Positions 1 to 12,014 of a DNA stretch of 64,000 nt are shown here, in pieces. The notes beneath the pieces were generated by a model. The model saw only the letters and a program-made list of their open reading frames with translations, was not told the DNA's origin and did no database searches. Each line of letters opens with the position of its first letter. Positions within the stretch are counted from its first letter, which is position 1. Both the position numbers and the translations under genes were made by a program. The DNA is from Bacillus xiapuensis (GTDB lineage Bacteria > Bacillota > Bacilli > Bacillales > Domibacillaceae), in NCBI RefSeq assembly GCF_002797355.1, contig NZ_KZ454939.1:308940-372939 (forward strand). The letters run 5' to 3'.

Positions 1-360
1 GAAGTAATTGTTGAAGGCTACTGCATTGCTAATCCCGATTGTAAAGCAGCCAAGCTGACAGAAGCAAAAGCCCCTTTGAATATAGACGAGATCGCCGCTT
101 ACGCGAGAATGGCAGAGAAAATGTTCCGGCTGCCGCTGTTTTATTTGGAATACAGCGGCAGATTTGGTGAATTAGAAGCGGTGAAAGCTGTAAGGGACAT
201 GCTAGAAGAAACGACATTTATTTATGGCGGGGGGATTAAAACGGCTGCTCAAGCGGAGGAAATTGCTCAATTAGCCGATGTAGTTGTCGTGGGAAATGTT
301 GTGTACGAACAGCTTGAAGAAGCGTTGAAGACTGTTAAGGCGGTTAAAAAAGAGGTATAA
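1..360 (+). CDS. pcrB: Heptaprenylglyceryl phosphate synthase PcrB (C-terminal part)
   Basis: The first 119 visible codons run from base 1 in frame 1 to a TAA at 358-360; the N-terminus lies outside the window. The segment holds the substrate-binding elements of the PcrB/GGGPS TIM-barrel family: YLEYSG, YGGGI and VVVGN near the phosphate-binding end. In Bacillaceae the enzyme joins sn-glycerol-1-phosphate to heptaprenyl diphosphate, giving an archaeal-type ether lipid precursor. It lies 34 bp upstream of pcrA, the same pair as in B. subtilis, so the two are probably cotranscribed. No sign of damage in the visible part. Confidence 0.93.
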   Translation, partial: EVIVEGYCIANPDCKAAKLTEAKAPLNIDEIAAYARMAEKMFRLPLFYLEYSGRFGELEAVKAVRDMLEETTFIYGGGIKTAAQAEEIAQLADVVVVGNVVYEQLEEALKTVKAVKKEV

Positions 361-394
361 TAAGAACAAATGTTCTAGGAGGCGGTGAATAAGA

Positions 395-3300
395 ATGATG
401 CAATTTTTAACAGAGAAATTATTATCAGGGCTAAACCCTGAACAGCAAGAAGCAGTGAAAACGACGGAAGGGCCGCTTCTGATTATGGCGGGAGCTGGCT
501 CTGGCAAAACGAGAGTGTTAACCCACAGAATCGCTTATTTAATGGTGGAAAAGGGAGTCAATCCTTATAATATTTTAGCGATTACGTTTACGAACAAAGC
601 AGGTGCGCTCTGTTCTCACACAATCTGATTCAGAAATGAACAGGAAAAGTGAGGGGTAGCGAATTACCCAACTCTATATCCGATAAGAAAGGTGCAATTC
701 CTTTCCTGGACTTGAGGTTGGAAGTCTTGCCTAAGCCCTGCGACGTGCGCTTATTTCTTACAGAATAAGGGTGCGGGAGCTCGCTGAAGACGGCGAAAAC
801 ATAGCCTGAGATGGTTATCAGTAGCCGGGGTGCTAAAAAGATGCTATGCCTAGAGAATGTTCAAGGAACATTGGAGCGAACCTGCGGAGGAAAGGCTCGT
901 AAGTTCGGAACGTGCTTAAATGAAGGCACGTGCCCCATCATGGGGGTTCAGTCGCGGTTATCGTAGGCTGCTTTGCGGTAACGGCATTAATACCAGAAAG
1001 GATTAATGTCCTTCGTCCACCAGCCAAGGACAAAAGGATGGCTGACGGGTCAGAGCAGGAGGCTAAGGCATCCATGTAAAGCTAGGATATAGGGAACAGA
1101 GGAACCGCGGAAGGAAATGCTAATGGGTGTAAGACTAGATGTTCCTAAACAGGAGGAAATGACTGTTGAATCCGCGGGGCAGCAGCCCGTAGTAGTGTTG
1201 AAACAGGGGAATGCCTGTGGAGCGAAGGGGCATAGTCATATAGCTGAAGATAATGAAGGCCGAAGTACGATTAGGAAGCTGCTGGGCGTAACTGGTTACA
1301 TCAATAATTAAAGAGCGGCGGAATATATGGAATTCTGTCCAAACCATACGCTAGGCATATAAATGAGGGAATAACTGGACTTATATAATTTATAATCTGT
1401 CTGCAAATGGAATGGATGCAGGGGCGTTTTACGCAGAGTATCATATCTTCCTTTGGATAAGATGAGTAAGGCGGACAACCTAGTTACTCAGTTTATAAAT
1501 GTCCATCATTAGCTTCACCGAAAAGATCCTGGCTTACAAAAAAGCTTCGGCCTTTCTCTTAGCCATATATGATGGAACGCCGTATGATGGGAAACCATCA
1601 CGTACGGTGTGAAGCGGGGGAAAGGAGCTCCTAACATATTTGGTGGATACCAACTAAATGATGAGGATGGCTCTTACCTATCGCTATCTCGCGAAATGAA
1701 AGAGCGGATCGGCCGGCTGCTGGGAGGAGCCGCGGAGGATATTTGGATTTCTACCTTCCACTCGATGTGTGTGCGGATCTTGCGAAGAGATATCGACCGC
1801 ATTGGGTATAATCGCAATTTTACCATTCTTGACACGACTGATCAGCAGTCCGTCATCAAAGGGATATTAAAAGAGAAGAATCTGGATCCGAAAAAATTTG
1901 ACCCCCGCGGCCTGTTAGCGTCCATCAGCTCGGCGAAAAATGAACTGGTGGATCCGGAAACATTCAGCAAGCGTCAAGGGGGCTATATGGACCAGATCGT
2001 CAGCGAAGTATATACAGAATACCAGAAGCGCCTTAAAAAAAATCAGGCGCTAGATTTTGATGATTTGATTATGGTGACCATACAGCTGTTTCAGCGTGTA
2101 CCCGAAGTGCTTGAATTTTACCAGCGTAAATTTCAATATATTCATGTGGATGAATACCAGGACAGTGCGACACGTTGCTAATTGAAAAGATTAGCCACTA
2201 GCGAGCAGCTAGGAGAACTAAGAATCCGAGGAGTCGAATGAGGGGGTAACGCCCTGAAAGGCTCGCCTAATCCTCCGAATAGCGTTCGGACGGTGCAAAA
2301 CGTCTGAGGGTTATAAGCTCGGTGAAGTCGGTTGAAGGTCATCCTAACGTAAAGACGAGGAAAGCTCTCTGGAGGCAGAGGGTGTGGCTGATAGACCGGG
2401 GTTCTACAAGACAATCTATGGTGAGAAATTAGATGCGGCAACCATCTATGGACGAAACTCCGAATGTACGGCTCTAGAGGTATAGCTATTCGAAACGGAT
2501 AGTCCACCGCGATTGGGTTAGTGAGGTAGAGTAAAATTTGTCATTATGAAATACCTTATGATGTTATAGGCATCATCCAGCTAACAGGGCTAGAGGGGTC
2601 ACCTACGGATTGTGTATGTATAGATAGGATTCTTGGAACGTGGTAAGCCGGCAGCGTGGAGAGTTTGCACTCTGTGAAGCGGTGGAAGGGAAAGCGAATA
2701 GGCGCATAACCTCCTTTATGCCGGTGAAGGTGATGGCACAGTACCGATGAAGCTGTGATAACAAACAGTGGAGGGATAGCCATTAGTCAGCTAGTAGAAG
2801 ATGACATTATTAACACAGAGATTCGAGTGTGAGCATGCAAACGCAAGACATTTCTGACAAATTGTATCAGCTAAGTCCGGAAGGGAATCACAACACTATA
2901 TTCGATATCGGACTTAGAAGCTCTGATAGGCCCGTGCCATATGTCAAAAATTTAATTTACGGGAATGACTGAGTGAGGTTCATACTCATCGCAAAAACTG
3001 TGTCATTGATAATGTCATGAGCTAGTAGTTGATGGGGCGCCGTATGAGATGAAAGTCTCACGTACGGTGCTAAGCGGGGGAAAAGACGGAGATGACGTCA
3101 AAGTCTTACCTATCGCCACCAAACAGAGCACAATATATGCTCGTCAAACTTTTAGCCAGCCGCTTTCATAATTTATGTGTAGTCGGTGACAGCGATCAAT
3201 CCATTTATCGCTGGCGCGGCGCGGACATTGCAAATATTCTTTCGTTCGAAAAGGATTATCCCCAGTCCCGGTCCATTTTCCTTGAGCAAAACTACCGCTC

Positions 3301-5608
3301 GACGAAATTGATTTTGCAAGCGGCCAATGAAGTGATCAAGAACAATGCGAACCGCAAGCCGAAAAAGTTATGGACGGAAAATCCAGAAGGCCGGAAACTT
3401 TCATACTACCGGGGAGACAATCAGCAGAGCGAAGCGCAATTTGTGGCCGGGAAAATTAAAGAAATGACAGAAAGCGGCAAGCGAAAACGGTCTGATATCG
3501 CGATTTTATACCGGACCAATGCCCAATCTCGCGTGATCGAGGAAGTTTTAATGAAGTCCAATATTGACTATACAATTGTTGGCGGCATCAAGTTCTATGA
3601 CCGCAAAGAGATTAAAGACTTGCTAGCCTACTTGCGGCTAATTGCTAATCCGAATGACGATATTAGCCTGCAGCGAATTATCAATGTTCCGAAGCGAGGT
3701 ATCGGTTCCACATCGGTCGACAAAATCTCCCGCTATGCTCAAGAAAATGACTTAACAATGTTTCAAGCTTTAGCAGAAGCAGACTTTATCGGGCTAAGCG
3801 GCAAAGCCGCAAAGGCAGCGGTCGAATTTCGGAGTCTGATTGAAACCTACACTCAGCAGCAGGAGTATTTGTCCATTTCCGAATTAGTAGAGGAAGTGCT
3901 GGAGCGAACAGGCTATCGCGATATGCTGAAAGCGGAGAAGACCATTGAATCGCAAAGCCGCCTTGAAAATATCGATGAATTTTTATCGGTGACGAAGAAC
4001 TTTGAAGAAGAGAACGACGACAAAAGTTTAATTGCGTTTTTGACCGACTTGGCGCTTGTGGCTGATATTGACCAGATGGGCAAAGAAGAGGAAGAACAAG
4101 ATGCAGTCGTGTTAATGACGCTTCATTCTGCGAAAGGGCTGGAATTTCCTGTTGTCTTTTTAATGGGAATGGAAGAGGGCGTGTTTCCGCATAGCCGTTC
4201 ACTAATGGAAGAAGCAGAGATGGAAGAAGAACGCCGGTTAGCCTATGGTGCGTGACGTTAGACAGAAATCGGTTTTCTACCCGAAGGATTGTCTGGACTA
4301 ACTTTTGTTAGTAACAACTGAAACTGCGAGACCACGGTGGGATACCCGAATAAATCCCATGACTAGATGGCTGCTAATACTCCCCCATGCACGGCTGGTA
4401 ACGGCTGTGTGTGAAGCGGGGTGAAGACGCATCGAGTAGCCCTAACAGGTAAAAGCTGAGGAAAGGTATAACACACTGTGAAAGTGATGCGGGCAGGGAG
4501 CTATATATGGTTAGTATTTGAGCAATCAATGACGAACTGCTGAATGTACGTCTCGTAGAGCGATTCCTAGAAATGGGAATGAAATTACCTCCAAAACAAA
4601 TATCGTAGGCTTTGTGATGGATAAAGCTGATGGGTTGCTTTAACTTCTTGAGGAAGTGGTAATCGAGACAAAGGCAGGACCTAAGTATAGTTATACACCT
4701 AGCAGTTTCGGAACGTCAGAAGTCCCTAACGATTCAGTAATAACTCGGGGATCGGTACATAAAGCACCGTGAAAGAGTTATGAATAGGGATGGCAGCAGG
4801 GATGTAGTACCAATGAAACTCTGATAATAAGGAGTGGAGGGAAGGTCCCGAGTCTAATGAATAACAGGTTAAACGCTATTCGTAAGAGAAAGAAGCGGAA
4901 ATCAAAGATAAAGACATATTTTAATCGGGAATAAACGATATTGAAATTGCGATCTTTGAGAAACTGTTAGAAAATAAACAGCATAACCGCTTATGGCACT
5001 TAGTGATGGAGAAACGAAATGCGTACCTACATAGACCCATTGAAGGGATCTCAATAAGCTAAAAAAATTGTGGTTTTCCCAAACTATACCGAACTGCCAT
5101 TAGAGGTTTACGATCACCTGTTCATTAGATGGAACGCCGTGTGCGGTGAAAGTCGCATGCACGGTGTGGGGTGGGGGAAAAGCTGGAGATCACTTCAAAG
5201 GCTTACCTATCACCATTGGGAATTACAAGAGCGGAAGAAGAGCTTTATTTAACGAATGCGCAAATGCGCACATTGTACGGCCGCACGAACATGAATCCTG
5301 TTTCGCGATTTATCAGTGAAATTCCAGAGGATTTGATTGATGAAGTATCGGCTGATCGAAAAGTCAATACGCCATTCGGCTTGAAAAAACAGCCTGCCCG
5401 GCGTCCGGTAGTACGGCCGCAGGCCAACACGGCAAGCGGAACAGCTGATTGGAAAGTAGGGGACAAGGCAGCCCACAAAAAATGGGGGACAGGCACTGTT
5501 GTCAGTGTGAAAGGCAGCGGAGACAGCGTGGAGCTGGATATCGCTTTTCCAAGCCCTGTGGGAATTAAGCGGCTGCTTGCTAAGTTTGCGCCGATTGAAA
5601 AAGCTTAA
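395..5608 (+). CDS. pcrA: ATP-dependent DNA helicase PcrA, split into four exons by three group II introns
   Basis: UvrD/Rep-family 3'-5' helicase for repair and plasmid rolling-circle replication, essential in B. subtilis. Exons: 395-602, 1688-2164, 3120-4247 and 5217-5608, summing to 2205 nt (734 residues plus stop; B. subtilis PcrA is about 739). Joining them gives an unbroken UvrD-type protein. Walker A GAGSGKT and motif Ia ITFTNKAAREM span exons 1-2. Motif II DEYQDT spans exons 2-3. [13 protein letters not shown] and QNYRST are in exon 3. Motif VI region [14 protein letters not shown] spans exons 3-4. The C-terminal [10 protein letters not shown] segment is in exon 4. The start is ATG 395 (ATG 398 follows directly) after AGGAGG at 378-383. 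All junctions are phase 1: GCA-G/CT, GAC-A/CA, TAT-G/TG. Without splicing each exon ends quickly at an in-frame stop, so function depends on removal of all three introns. Exon sequence is not decayed, which argues against a pseudogene. Confidence 0.9.
603..1687 (+). ncRNA. Group II intron 1 in pcrA (no maturase ORF)
   Basis: A 1085-nt insertion starting GTGCG (the group II GUGYG end) and finishing in TAT (YAY). Domain V is the hairpin at about 1578-1609: CGCCGT arm, GAAA tetraloop, ACGGTG arm. Domain VI follows, with basal pairing GCG/CGC and a bulged A at 1680, eight bases before the 3' splice site. A candidate EBS1, CTGCTTTG at 968-975, is perfectly complementary to the last eight exon bases (595-602). 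No reverse-transcriptase or maturase motif is visible; the longest plus-strand reading frame inside (64 codons at 1117) resembles nothing I know. Splicing in vivo would probably need a maturase supplied in trans. Confidence 0.88.
2165..3119 (+). ncRNA. Group II intron 2 in pcrA (no maturase ORF)
   Basis: A 955-nt insertion beginning GTGCGAC and ending CAC. Domain V at about 3038-3069 has the same CGCCGT...GAAA...ACGGTG core as the other two introns. Domain VI again has GCG/CGC basal pairing with the candidate branch A at 3112, eight bases before the end. It interrupts the codon for Thr right after DEYQD, the Walker B/motif II of the helicase. I found no convincing EBS1 of more than four pairs for this copy. 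No protein-coding potential recognised. Confidence 0.86.
4248..5216 (+). ncRNA. Group II intron 3 in pcrA (no maturase ORF)
   Basis: A 969-nt insertion beginning GTGCGTG and ending CAT. Domain V is at about 5135-5166. The Domain VI basal pair is GGTG/CACC where introns 1 and 2 have GCG/CGC: a compensatory change supporting the fold. The candidate branch A is 5209, eight bases before the 3' site. A candidate EBS1, CGTAGGCT at 4604-4611, pairs with exon bases AGCCTATG (4240-4247) with one G-U pair, at nearly the same offset as in intron 1. It interrupts the Val codon in RRLAYVGITRA (motif VI). No maturase ORF seen. Confidence 0.87.
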
Positions 5609-5612
5609 ATAA

Positions 5613-7634
<2,022 letters not shown>

Positions 7635-7646
7635 GAGGTGGCTCTT

Positions 7647-8816
7647 TTGAAGAAAAAGTTGTTATTGGCTGGGCTGACAGCTATATTGCTGGTCAGTGGA
7701 TGCGGACCAGAATTAGAGAAGAAAAAGGAAGTTCTGCAGGGAGAAGGCGAGCAGGAAAAGGCCGTTGTGCCGAATTATCAGATCTCTGATCATTATTATC
7801 GAACACTCAGCCCTTTTAAGCCCGGAAAAGCGAGGGGACTGGTCGTCTCTAACTTAAATACGCGATATGATATCGTGGAATTTGAGACAGGTCTGATGCG
7901 AATAGCACAGAATCACTTTCCTACAGATGAATACTTATTTCAAGAAGGACAAATGCTGGATGCCGATACGATCAAATCTTGGCTGAACCGAAAATTCACT
8001 AAGGAGCAGCTAAAGGAAGAAGGGATGAAGGCGGAGGAAAATATTGGCCTGAATCCGGTGGACAACGGCAAGGGATCGGTGGCTGAACGCAATGAGAAAA
8101 ATCCTATCTATCTTGCCCATGTTATGGAGCATAACTACCTAACGAAGACTAAGGAAAATTCAGTGGAACTGAGCGGCGCTGTAATTGGGCTTGCACTGAA
8201 CTCAGTTCACTACTATACGAAAGAAAAATATGGCGCTGTCTATGACTATAAGATTCCTGATGCAGAAATAGAAAGAGAAGGAAAGAAAATTGCCGCAGAA
8301 GTAGCCAAGAGAATACGCGCGAAAAAAGGCTTGAAGGACGTCCCTGTAACGATTGCTTTGTTTAAGCAGCAAGCCCAGAATTCTGTCGTGCCGGGTAATT
8401 TTTTTGCTTACACTCATTTGGATGCCGGTGAAGACGCCATTAATGATTGGGAAAAGGTAAACGAGCAATATTATTTATTCCCATCCCCTGAAGCGGAAAA
8501 AGATAGAAGAGACGATTTGAATTACTTCTTAAACTTCCAGCAGGATGTTGAGAAGTATTTCAAAAACTATAATGGGGTCATTGGACGAGCTCTCTATAAC
8601 GGTGACGAGCTGGTCAGCTTGAAAATTGAAATCCCCGTTCAATTTTACGGAAAGGCCGAGGTGATTGGCTTCACCCAATTTGTTACCGGACTGACGATGG
8701 ACCATTTCCCTGCATATGTCCCGATTGAAGTGACCATTTCATCTACAAGCGGTCCGGAAGCTTTAATTGTGAAGAAAGCAAACGCGGAATCGCCAAATGT
8801 TCATATTTACGAATAA
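7647..8816 (+). CDS. camS: CamS family sex-pheromone-precursor-like lipoprotein
   Basis: A 389-residue lipoprotein; the counterpart in B. subtilis is yerH, also directly after ligA. The N-terminus is a lysine-rich stretch, a hydrophobic core and the lipobox LLVSGC, so the mature protein is lipid-anchored on the outer face of the membrane. I prefer TTG 7647, because the Shine-Dalgarno AGAGGTGG (7634-7641) sits 5 nt before it; an in-frame GTG at 7638 lies inside that site. In other Firmicutes the CamS signal peptide is processed to a sex pheromone; whether that applies here cannot be read from sequence. A strong terminator follows at once and ends the operon. Confidence 0.9.
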   Translation: MKKKLLLAGLTAILLVSGCGPELEKKKEVLQGEGEQEKAVVPNYQISDHYYRTLSPFKPGKARGLVVSNLNTRYDIVEFETGLMRIAQNHFPTDEYLFQEGQMLDADTIKSWLNRKFTKEQLKEEGMKAEENIGLNPVDNGKGSVAERNEKNPIYLAHVMEHNYLTKTKENSVELSGAVIGLALNSVHYYTKEKYGAVYDYKIPDAEIEREGKKIAAEVAKRIRAKKGLKDVPVTIALFKQQAQNSVVPGNFFAYTHLDAGEDAINDWEKVNEQYYLFPSPEAEKDRRDDLNYFLNFQQDVEKYFKNYNGVIGRALYNGDELVSLKIEIPVQFYGKAEVIGFTQFVTGLTMDHFPAYVPIEVTISSTSGPEALIVKKANAESPNVHIYE

Positions 8817-8820
8817 AAAA

Positions 8821-8862
8821 GCAGTTTCTTCGCCGATGTACGGTGAAGAAACCGCTTTTTTT
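8821..8862 (+). terminator. Rho-independent terminator after camS
   Basis: Two 15-nt arms (8821-8835 and 8841-8855), nearly perfectly paired around ATGTA, followed by a run of seven T. It begins 4 nt after the camS stop. Confidence 0.92.
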
Positions 8863-8924
8863 GTGTTGAAACATCATTTAAGAAAAATGTCGAAAGAAAA
8901 TTATAAATTATCAGATAAAAGGTA

Positions 8925-8975
8925 TTCTCATTCTAATGGATCTGTTATATAATACAAACAACAGTATATAACTGT
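8925..8975 (+). promoter_or_regulatory. Probable aceB promoter with palindromic operator
   Basis: TATAAT at 8948-8953 with a weak -35 (TTCTCA, 8925-8930) at 17-bp spacing. Just downstream, ACAGT-ATATA-ACTGT (8961-8975) is a perfect 5-bp inverted repeat with a 5-bp spacer, placed over the likely transcription start. It looks like a repressor site for the glyoxylate genes; the regulator is not known from this window. Confidence 0.5.
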
Positions 8976-8999
8976 AATATAACAAAGGGGATGAAGCGG

Positions 9000-10592
9000 G
9001 TGACTACGCAAACAGCTGGCATTAAAGTATTAGGTACGATGCGGCCAGGATATGAAGAAATTCTTACATCGGAGGCTTTGCAATTCATTGAACAGCTAGA
9101 GCGGCGCTTCGGCCAACGCAGAATCGAACTCCTCCAAAAGCGGCAAGAGAAGCAGAAGGACTTTGATCGGGGAGAAATGCCGGGCTTCCTTAAAGAAACA
9201 GAAGCGATTCGCAGCAGTGAGTGGACCATTGAACCTTTGCCGAAGGATCTTCAAGACCGCCGAGTCGAAATTACTGGACCGGTCGACCGCAAAATGGTAA
9301 TCAATGCGTTGAACTCCGGTGCCAAATGTTTTATGGCATGCTTTGAAGATGCCACTTCGCCTACGTGGGCTAACATTATTGAAGGGCAAATCAATTTGAG
9401 AGATGCCGTCCACCGCACCATTCATTTAGAAAGCCCAAACGGAAAAAAATATGAATTAAAGGAAGAAACCGCTGTTTTGATCGTTCGTCCGCGGGGCTGG
9501 CATTTAGAGGATAAGCATGTGGAGGTTGACGGGCAGCCGGTATCTGCCAGCTTGCTTGACTTTGGATTATTCTTCTTTCACAATGCTGTCCGCCTAGTGC
9601 AAAATGGCAGCGGGCCATATTTTTATTTGCCTAAGCTTGAAAGCCATTTAGAAGCAAGGCTATGGAATGACGTTTTTCTGTTTGCTCAAAAGTATATCGG
9701 CATTCCAAGGGGGACTATTAAAGCAACGGTGCTGATCGAAACGATTGTAGCAGCGTTTGAAATGGATGAAATTCTGTATGAACTGAAGGAGCATTCCGCC
9801 GGTCTGAACTGCGGACGCTGGGATTACATCTTCAGCTATATTAAAAAGTTCAGAAATCAACAAAATGTTATCCTGCCAGACCGGGCACAAGTGACGATGA
9901 CAGTCCCATTTATGAGAGCATATTCTCTCCTGACCATCAAAACTTGCCACCGCCGCAAAGCTCCCGCAATTGGAGGAATGGCTGCACAAATTCCGGTGAA
10001 GAACGATGAAAAGAAAAATGAAGAGGCATTTGCCAAAGTGCGCGCCGATAAAGAAAGGGAAGCCCAAGATGGACACGATGGCACTTGGGTTGCGCACCCG
10101 GGGCTCGTTCCTGTCGCACTAGCAGCTTTTAATGCTGAAATGAAAGAGGCCAATCAGATTGAATCTAAGAAGAGGGAAGATGTGCAGGTAACAGAAGATG
10201 AGCTGCTGGCGGTGCCGGATGGTGACATTACGGAAGAAGGGGTACGCACCAATATCAGTGTCGGAATTCAATACATCGCTTCGTGGCTGAACGGAAGAGG
10301 GGCTGCCCCGCTCCATCATTTAATGGAGGATGCGGCGACCGCTGAAATTTCACGAGCTCAGCTATGGCAATGGATCAGACATCCCAAAGGGGTATTGAAG
10401 GACGGACGGAAAGTGACGATGGAACTGTATCAGCAGATCAAGCAAGAAGAGTTTCAGAAGCTGAAACAAGAACTGGGGGATAAAGCTTTTGCTGCTAATC
10501 GCTTGGAGGAAGCCGCAGAGCTGTTTGATCGGCTGATTATTCAGGATGAATTTGAAGAATTTTTAACGATACCAGGCTATCACATTCTTTAA
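9000..10592 (+). CDS. aceB: Malate synthase A
   Basis: Condenses glyoxylate with acetyl-CoA to malate, the second step of the glyoxylate shunt, in the cytoplasm. About 530 residues, as expected for the short malate synthase A form. Visible family blocks are [37 protein letters not shown] and [12 protein letters not shown]. The C-terminal helical lid contains [14 protein letters not shown] and a conserved Asp near [12 protein letters not shown] chose GTG 9000 because AAAGGGG (8984-8990) is 9 nt upstream; ATG 8991 would have no spacing. aceA follows after 99 bp, forming a two-gene aceBA unit. B. subtilis lacks this shunt while several other Bacillaceae have it, so the organism should be able to grow on acetate or fatty acids. 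Confidence 0.96.
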   Translation: MTTQTAGIKVLGTMRPGYEEILTSEALQFIEQLERRFGQRRIELLQKRQEKQKDFDRGEMPGFLKETEAIRSSEWTIEPLPKDLQDRRVEITGPVDRKMVINALNSGAKCFMACFEDATSPTWANIIEGQINLRDAVHRTIHLESPNGKKYELKEETAVLIVRPRGWHLEDKHVEVDGQPVSASLLDFGLFFFHNAVRLVQNGSGPYFYLPKLESHLEARLWNDVFLFAQKYIGIPRGTIKATVLIETIVAAFEMDEILYELKEHSAGLNCGRWDYIFSYIKKFRNQQNVILPDRAQVTMTVPFMRAYSLLTIKTCHRRKAPAIGGMAAQIPVKNDEKKNEEAFAKVRADKEREAQDGHDGTWVAHPGLVPVALAAFNAEMKEANQIESKKREDVQVTEDELLAVPDGDITEEGVRTNISVGIQYIASWLNGRGAAPLHHLMEDAATAEISRAQLWQWIRHPKGVLKDGRKVTMELYQQIKQEEFQKLKQELGDKAFAANRLEEAAELFDRLIIQDEFEEFLTIPGYHIL

Positions 10593-10691
10593 TATTCAAT
10601 CTGGCGGCAAGGGGTTCAACTTATTAGTAAAAGGCGGCATGAGTAAGATCGCTCTGCTCCTTTTCAATATACAAACAGGGAGGAATTTTTC

Positions 10692-11975
10692 ATGTCAAAC
10701 AAACGCGTTCAGCAGTTGCAGGAAAGCTGGGATAATGAGGCGAGATGGAAAGGGGTTACGCGACCTTATACCGCAGAGGAAGTCATTGCACTTCGCGGTT
10801 CAATCGATATCGAGCATACATTAGCGCGCCGCGGGGCTGAAAAGCTATGGAACTACTTAAATGGGGAACCTTTCATTAACGCGCTTGGCGCCTTAACGGG
10901 CAATCAGGCAGTTCAGCAAGTCAAAGCCGGATTAAAAGCTATTTACCTGAGCGGCTGGCAAGTAGCAGCCGATGCCAATCTGGCCGGTCACATGTATCCA
11001 GATCAAAGCCTGTATCCCGCCAACAGCGTGCCGAGTGTAGTGAAACGGATTAATCAGGCACTTCAGCGCGCCGATCAAGTTGCTCAATTAGAGGGCGGTG
11101 ATGCGATAGATTATTTTGCGCCAATCGTGGCGGATGCAGAAGCCGGCTTTGGCGGACAATTAAATGTGTTTGAATTGATGAAAGGCATGATTGAAGCAGG
11201 TGCGTCTGGCGTTCACTTTGAAGATCAGCTGTCTTCGGAGAAAAAATGCGGCCATTTAGGAGGAAAGGTTCTGCTGCCGACACAGACGGCGGTTCGCAAC
11301 TTGATTGCTGCTCGCTTGGCGGCTGATGTAATGGGGACACCAACCGTTTTGATCGCTCGGACCGATGCCAATGCCGCTGATTTGATTACAAGCGATATCG
11401 ATCCATACGATGCGCCATTTATTACAGGAGAGCGCACGCCAGAAGGGTTCTACCGAGTGAAAGCCGGCTTGGATCAAGCCATCGCCCGCGGGCTTGCTTA
11501 TGCTCCGTATGCCGACCTTATTTGGTGTGAAACCTCTGAACCTAACTTGGAGGAAGCGCGCCGTTTTGCGGAAGCGATTCATGAGAGATTTCCTGGCAAG
11601 CTGCTTGCTTACAACTGCTCTCCTTCATTTAACTGGAAAGCAAAGCTGGACGAAGACACGATTGAAACCTTCCAATTGGAACTCAGCAAAATGGGCTATA
11701 AATTCCAATTCGTTACATTAGCTGGCTTCCACGCTTTAAACCACAGCATGTTCCAGTTGGCGCTCGGCTATAAAAAGCGCGGAATGGGGGCGTACTCTGA
11801 GCTTCAACAATCCGAATTTGCCCTGGAAAAAGACGGATACACGGCTACTCGTCATCAGCGTGAAGTTGGAACCGGCTACTTTGATCAAGTATCCATGGTC
11901 ATTTCAGGAGGAGAATCTTCCACAACCGCTCTGAAAGGCTCAACAGAAGAAGAGCAATTCCAAATTCAAAAGTAA
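10692..11975 (+). CDS. aceA: Isocitrate lyase
   Basis: Cleaves isocitrate to succinate and glyoxylate, first step of the glyoxylate shunt. 427 residues, typical of the bacterial AceA group. The signature KKCGHLGGK is at residues 184-192 with catalytic Cys186. The metal/substrate loop WQVAADAN is near residue 89, DAEAGFGG near 148, and the C-terminal YNCSPSFNW block is intact. The start at ATG 10692 follows GGGAGGAA with 6-7 nt spacing. Coexpression with aceB is likely; no terminator lies between them. An inverted repeat directly after the stop closes the unit. Confidence 0.97.
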   Translation: MSNKRVQQLQESWDNEARWKGVTRPYTAEEVIALRGSIDIEHTLARRGAEKLWNYLNGEPFINALGALTGNQAVQQVKAGLKAIYLSGWQVAADANLAGHMYPDQSLYPANSVPSVVKRINQALQRADQVAQLEGGDAIDYFAPIVADAEAGFGGQLNVFELMKGMIEAGASGVHFEDQLSSEKKCGHLGGKVLLPTQTAVRNLIAARLAADVMGTPTVLIARTDANAADLITSDIDPYDAPFITGERTPEGFYRVKAGLDQAIARGLAYAPYADLIWCETSEPNLEEARRFAEAIHERFPGKLLAYNCSPSFNWKAKLDEDTIETFQLELSKMGYKFQFVTLAGFHALNHSMFQLALGYKKRGMGAYSELQQSEFALEKDGYTATRHQREVGTGYFDQVSMVISGGESSTTALKGSTEEEQFQIQK

Positions 11976-11984
11976 CCCATACAC

Positions 11985-12014
11985 AGAAGCTGTCCCGTTT
12001 ACGGGACAGCTTCT
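11985..12014 (+). terminator. Inverted repeat after aceA, probable terminator
   Basis: Perfect 14-bp arms AGAAGCTGTCCCGT / ACGGGACAGCTTCT around TT. The T-run after it is poor, so it may act as an mRNA 3' stabiliser or a weak terminator. Confidence 0.7.

Noticed and set aside
1117-1311. 64-codon frame inside intron 1
   Set aside because: No ribosome site or family pattern; it overlaps structured intron sequence and is not a maturase remnant I can recognise.
3786-4202. 138-codon minus-strand frame in pcrA exon 3
   Set aside because: Shadow of the conserved helicase coding sequence on the other strand.
4930-5060. Possible maturase relic in intron 3 ([20 protein letters not shown]-like translation)
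   Set aside because: No reverse-transcriptase or domain X motif can be matched; too short to call.
1681-5211. 3' splice sites five bases earlier, right after ACCTATC, with the A of TTACC as branch point
   Set aside because: All three would shift the reading frame, and the five extra bases are needed for the GCG/CGC or GTG/CAC basal pairing of Domain VI.
395-5608. pcrA as a pseudogene broken into four fragments
   Set aside because: Every exon is free of lesions, and the joined exons give a complete protein with exact phase at all three junctions; decay would not produce this.
9660-10097. 145-codon minus-strand frame within aceB
   Set aside because: Antisense shadow of a conserved gene with no ribosome site.
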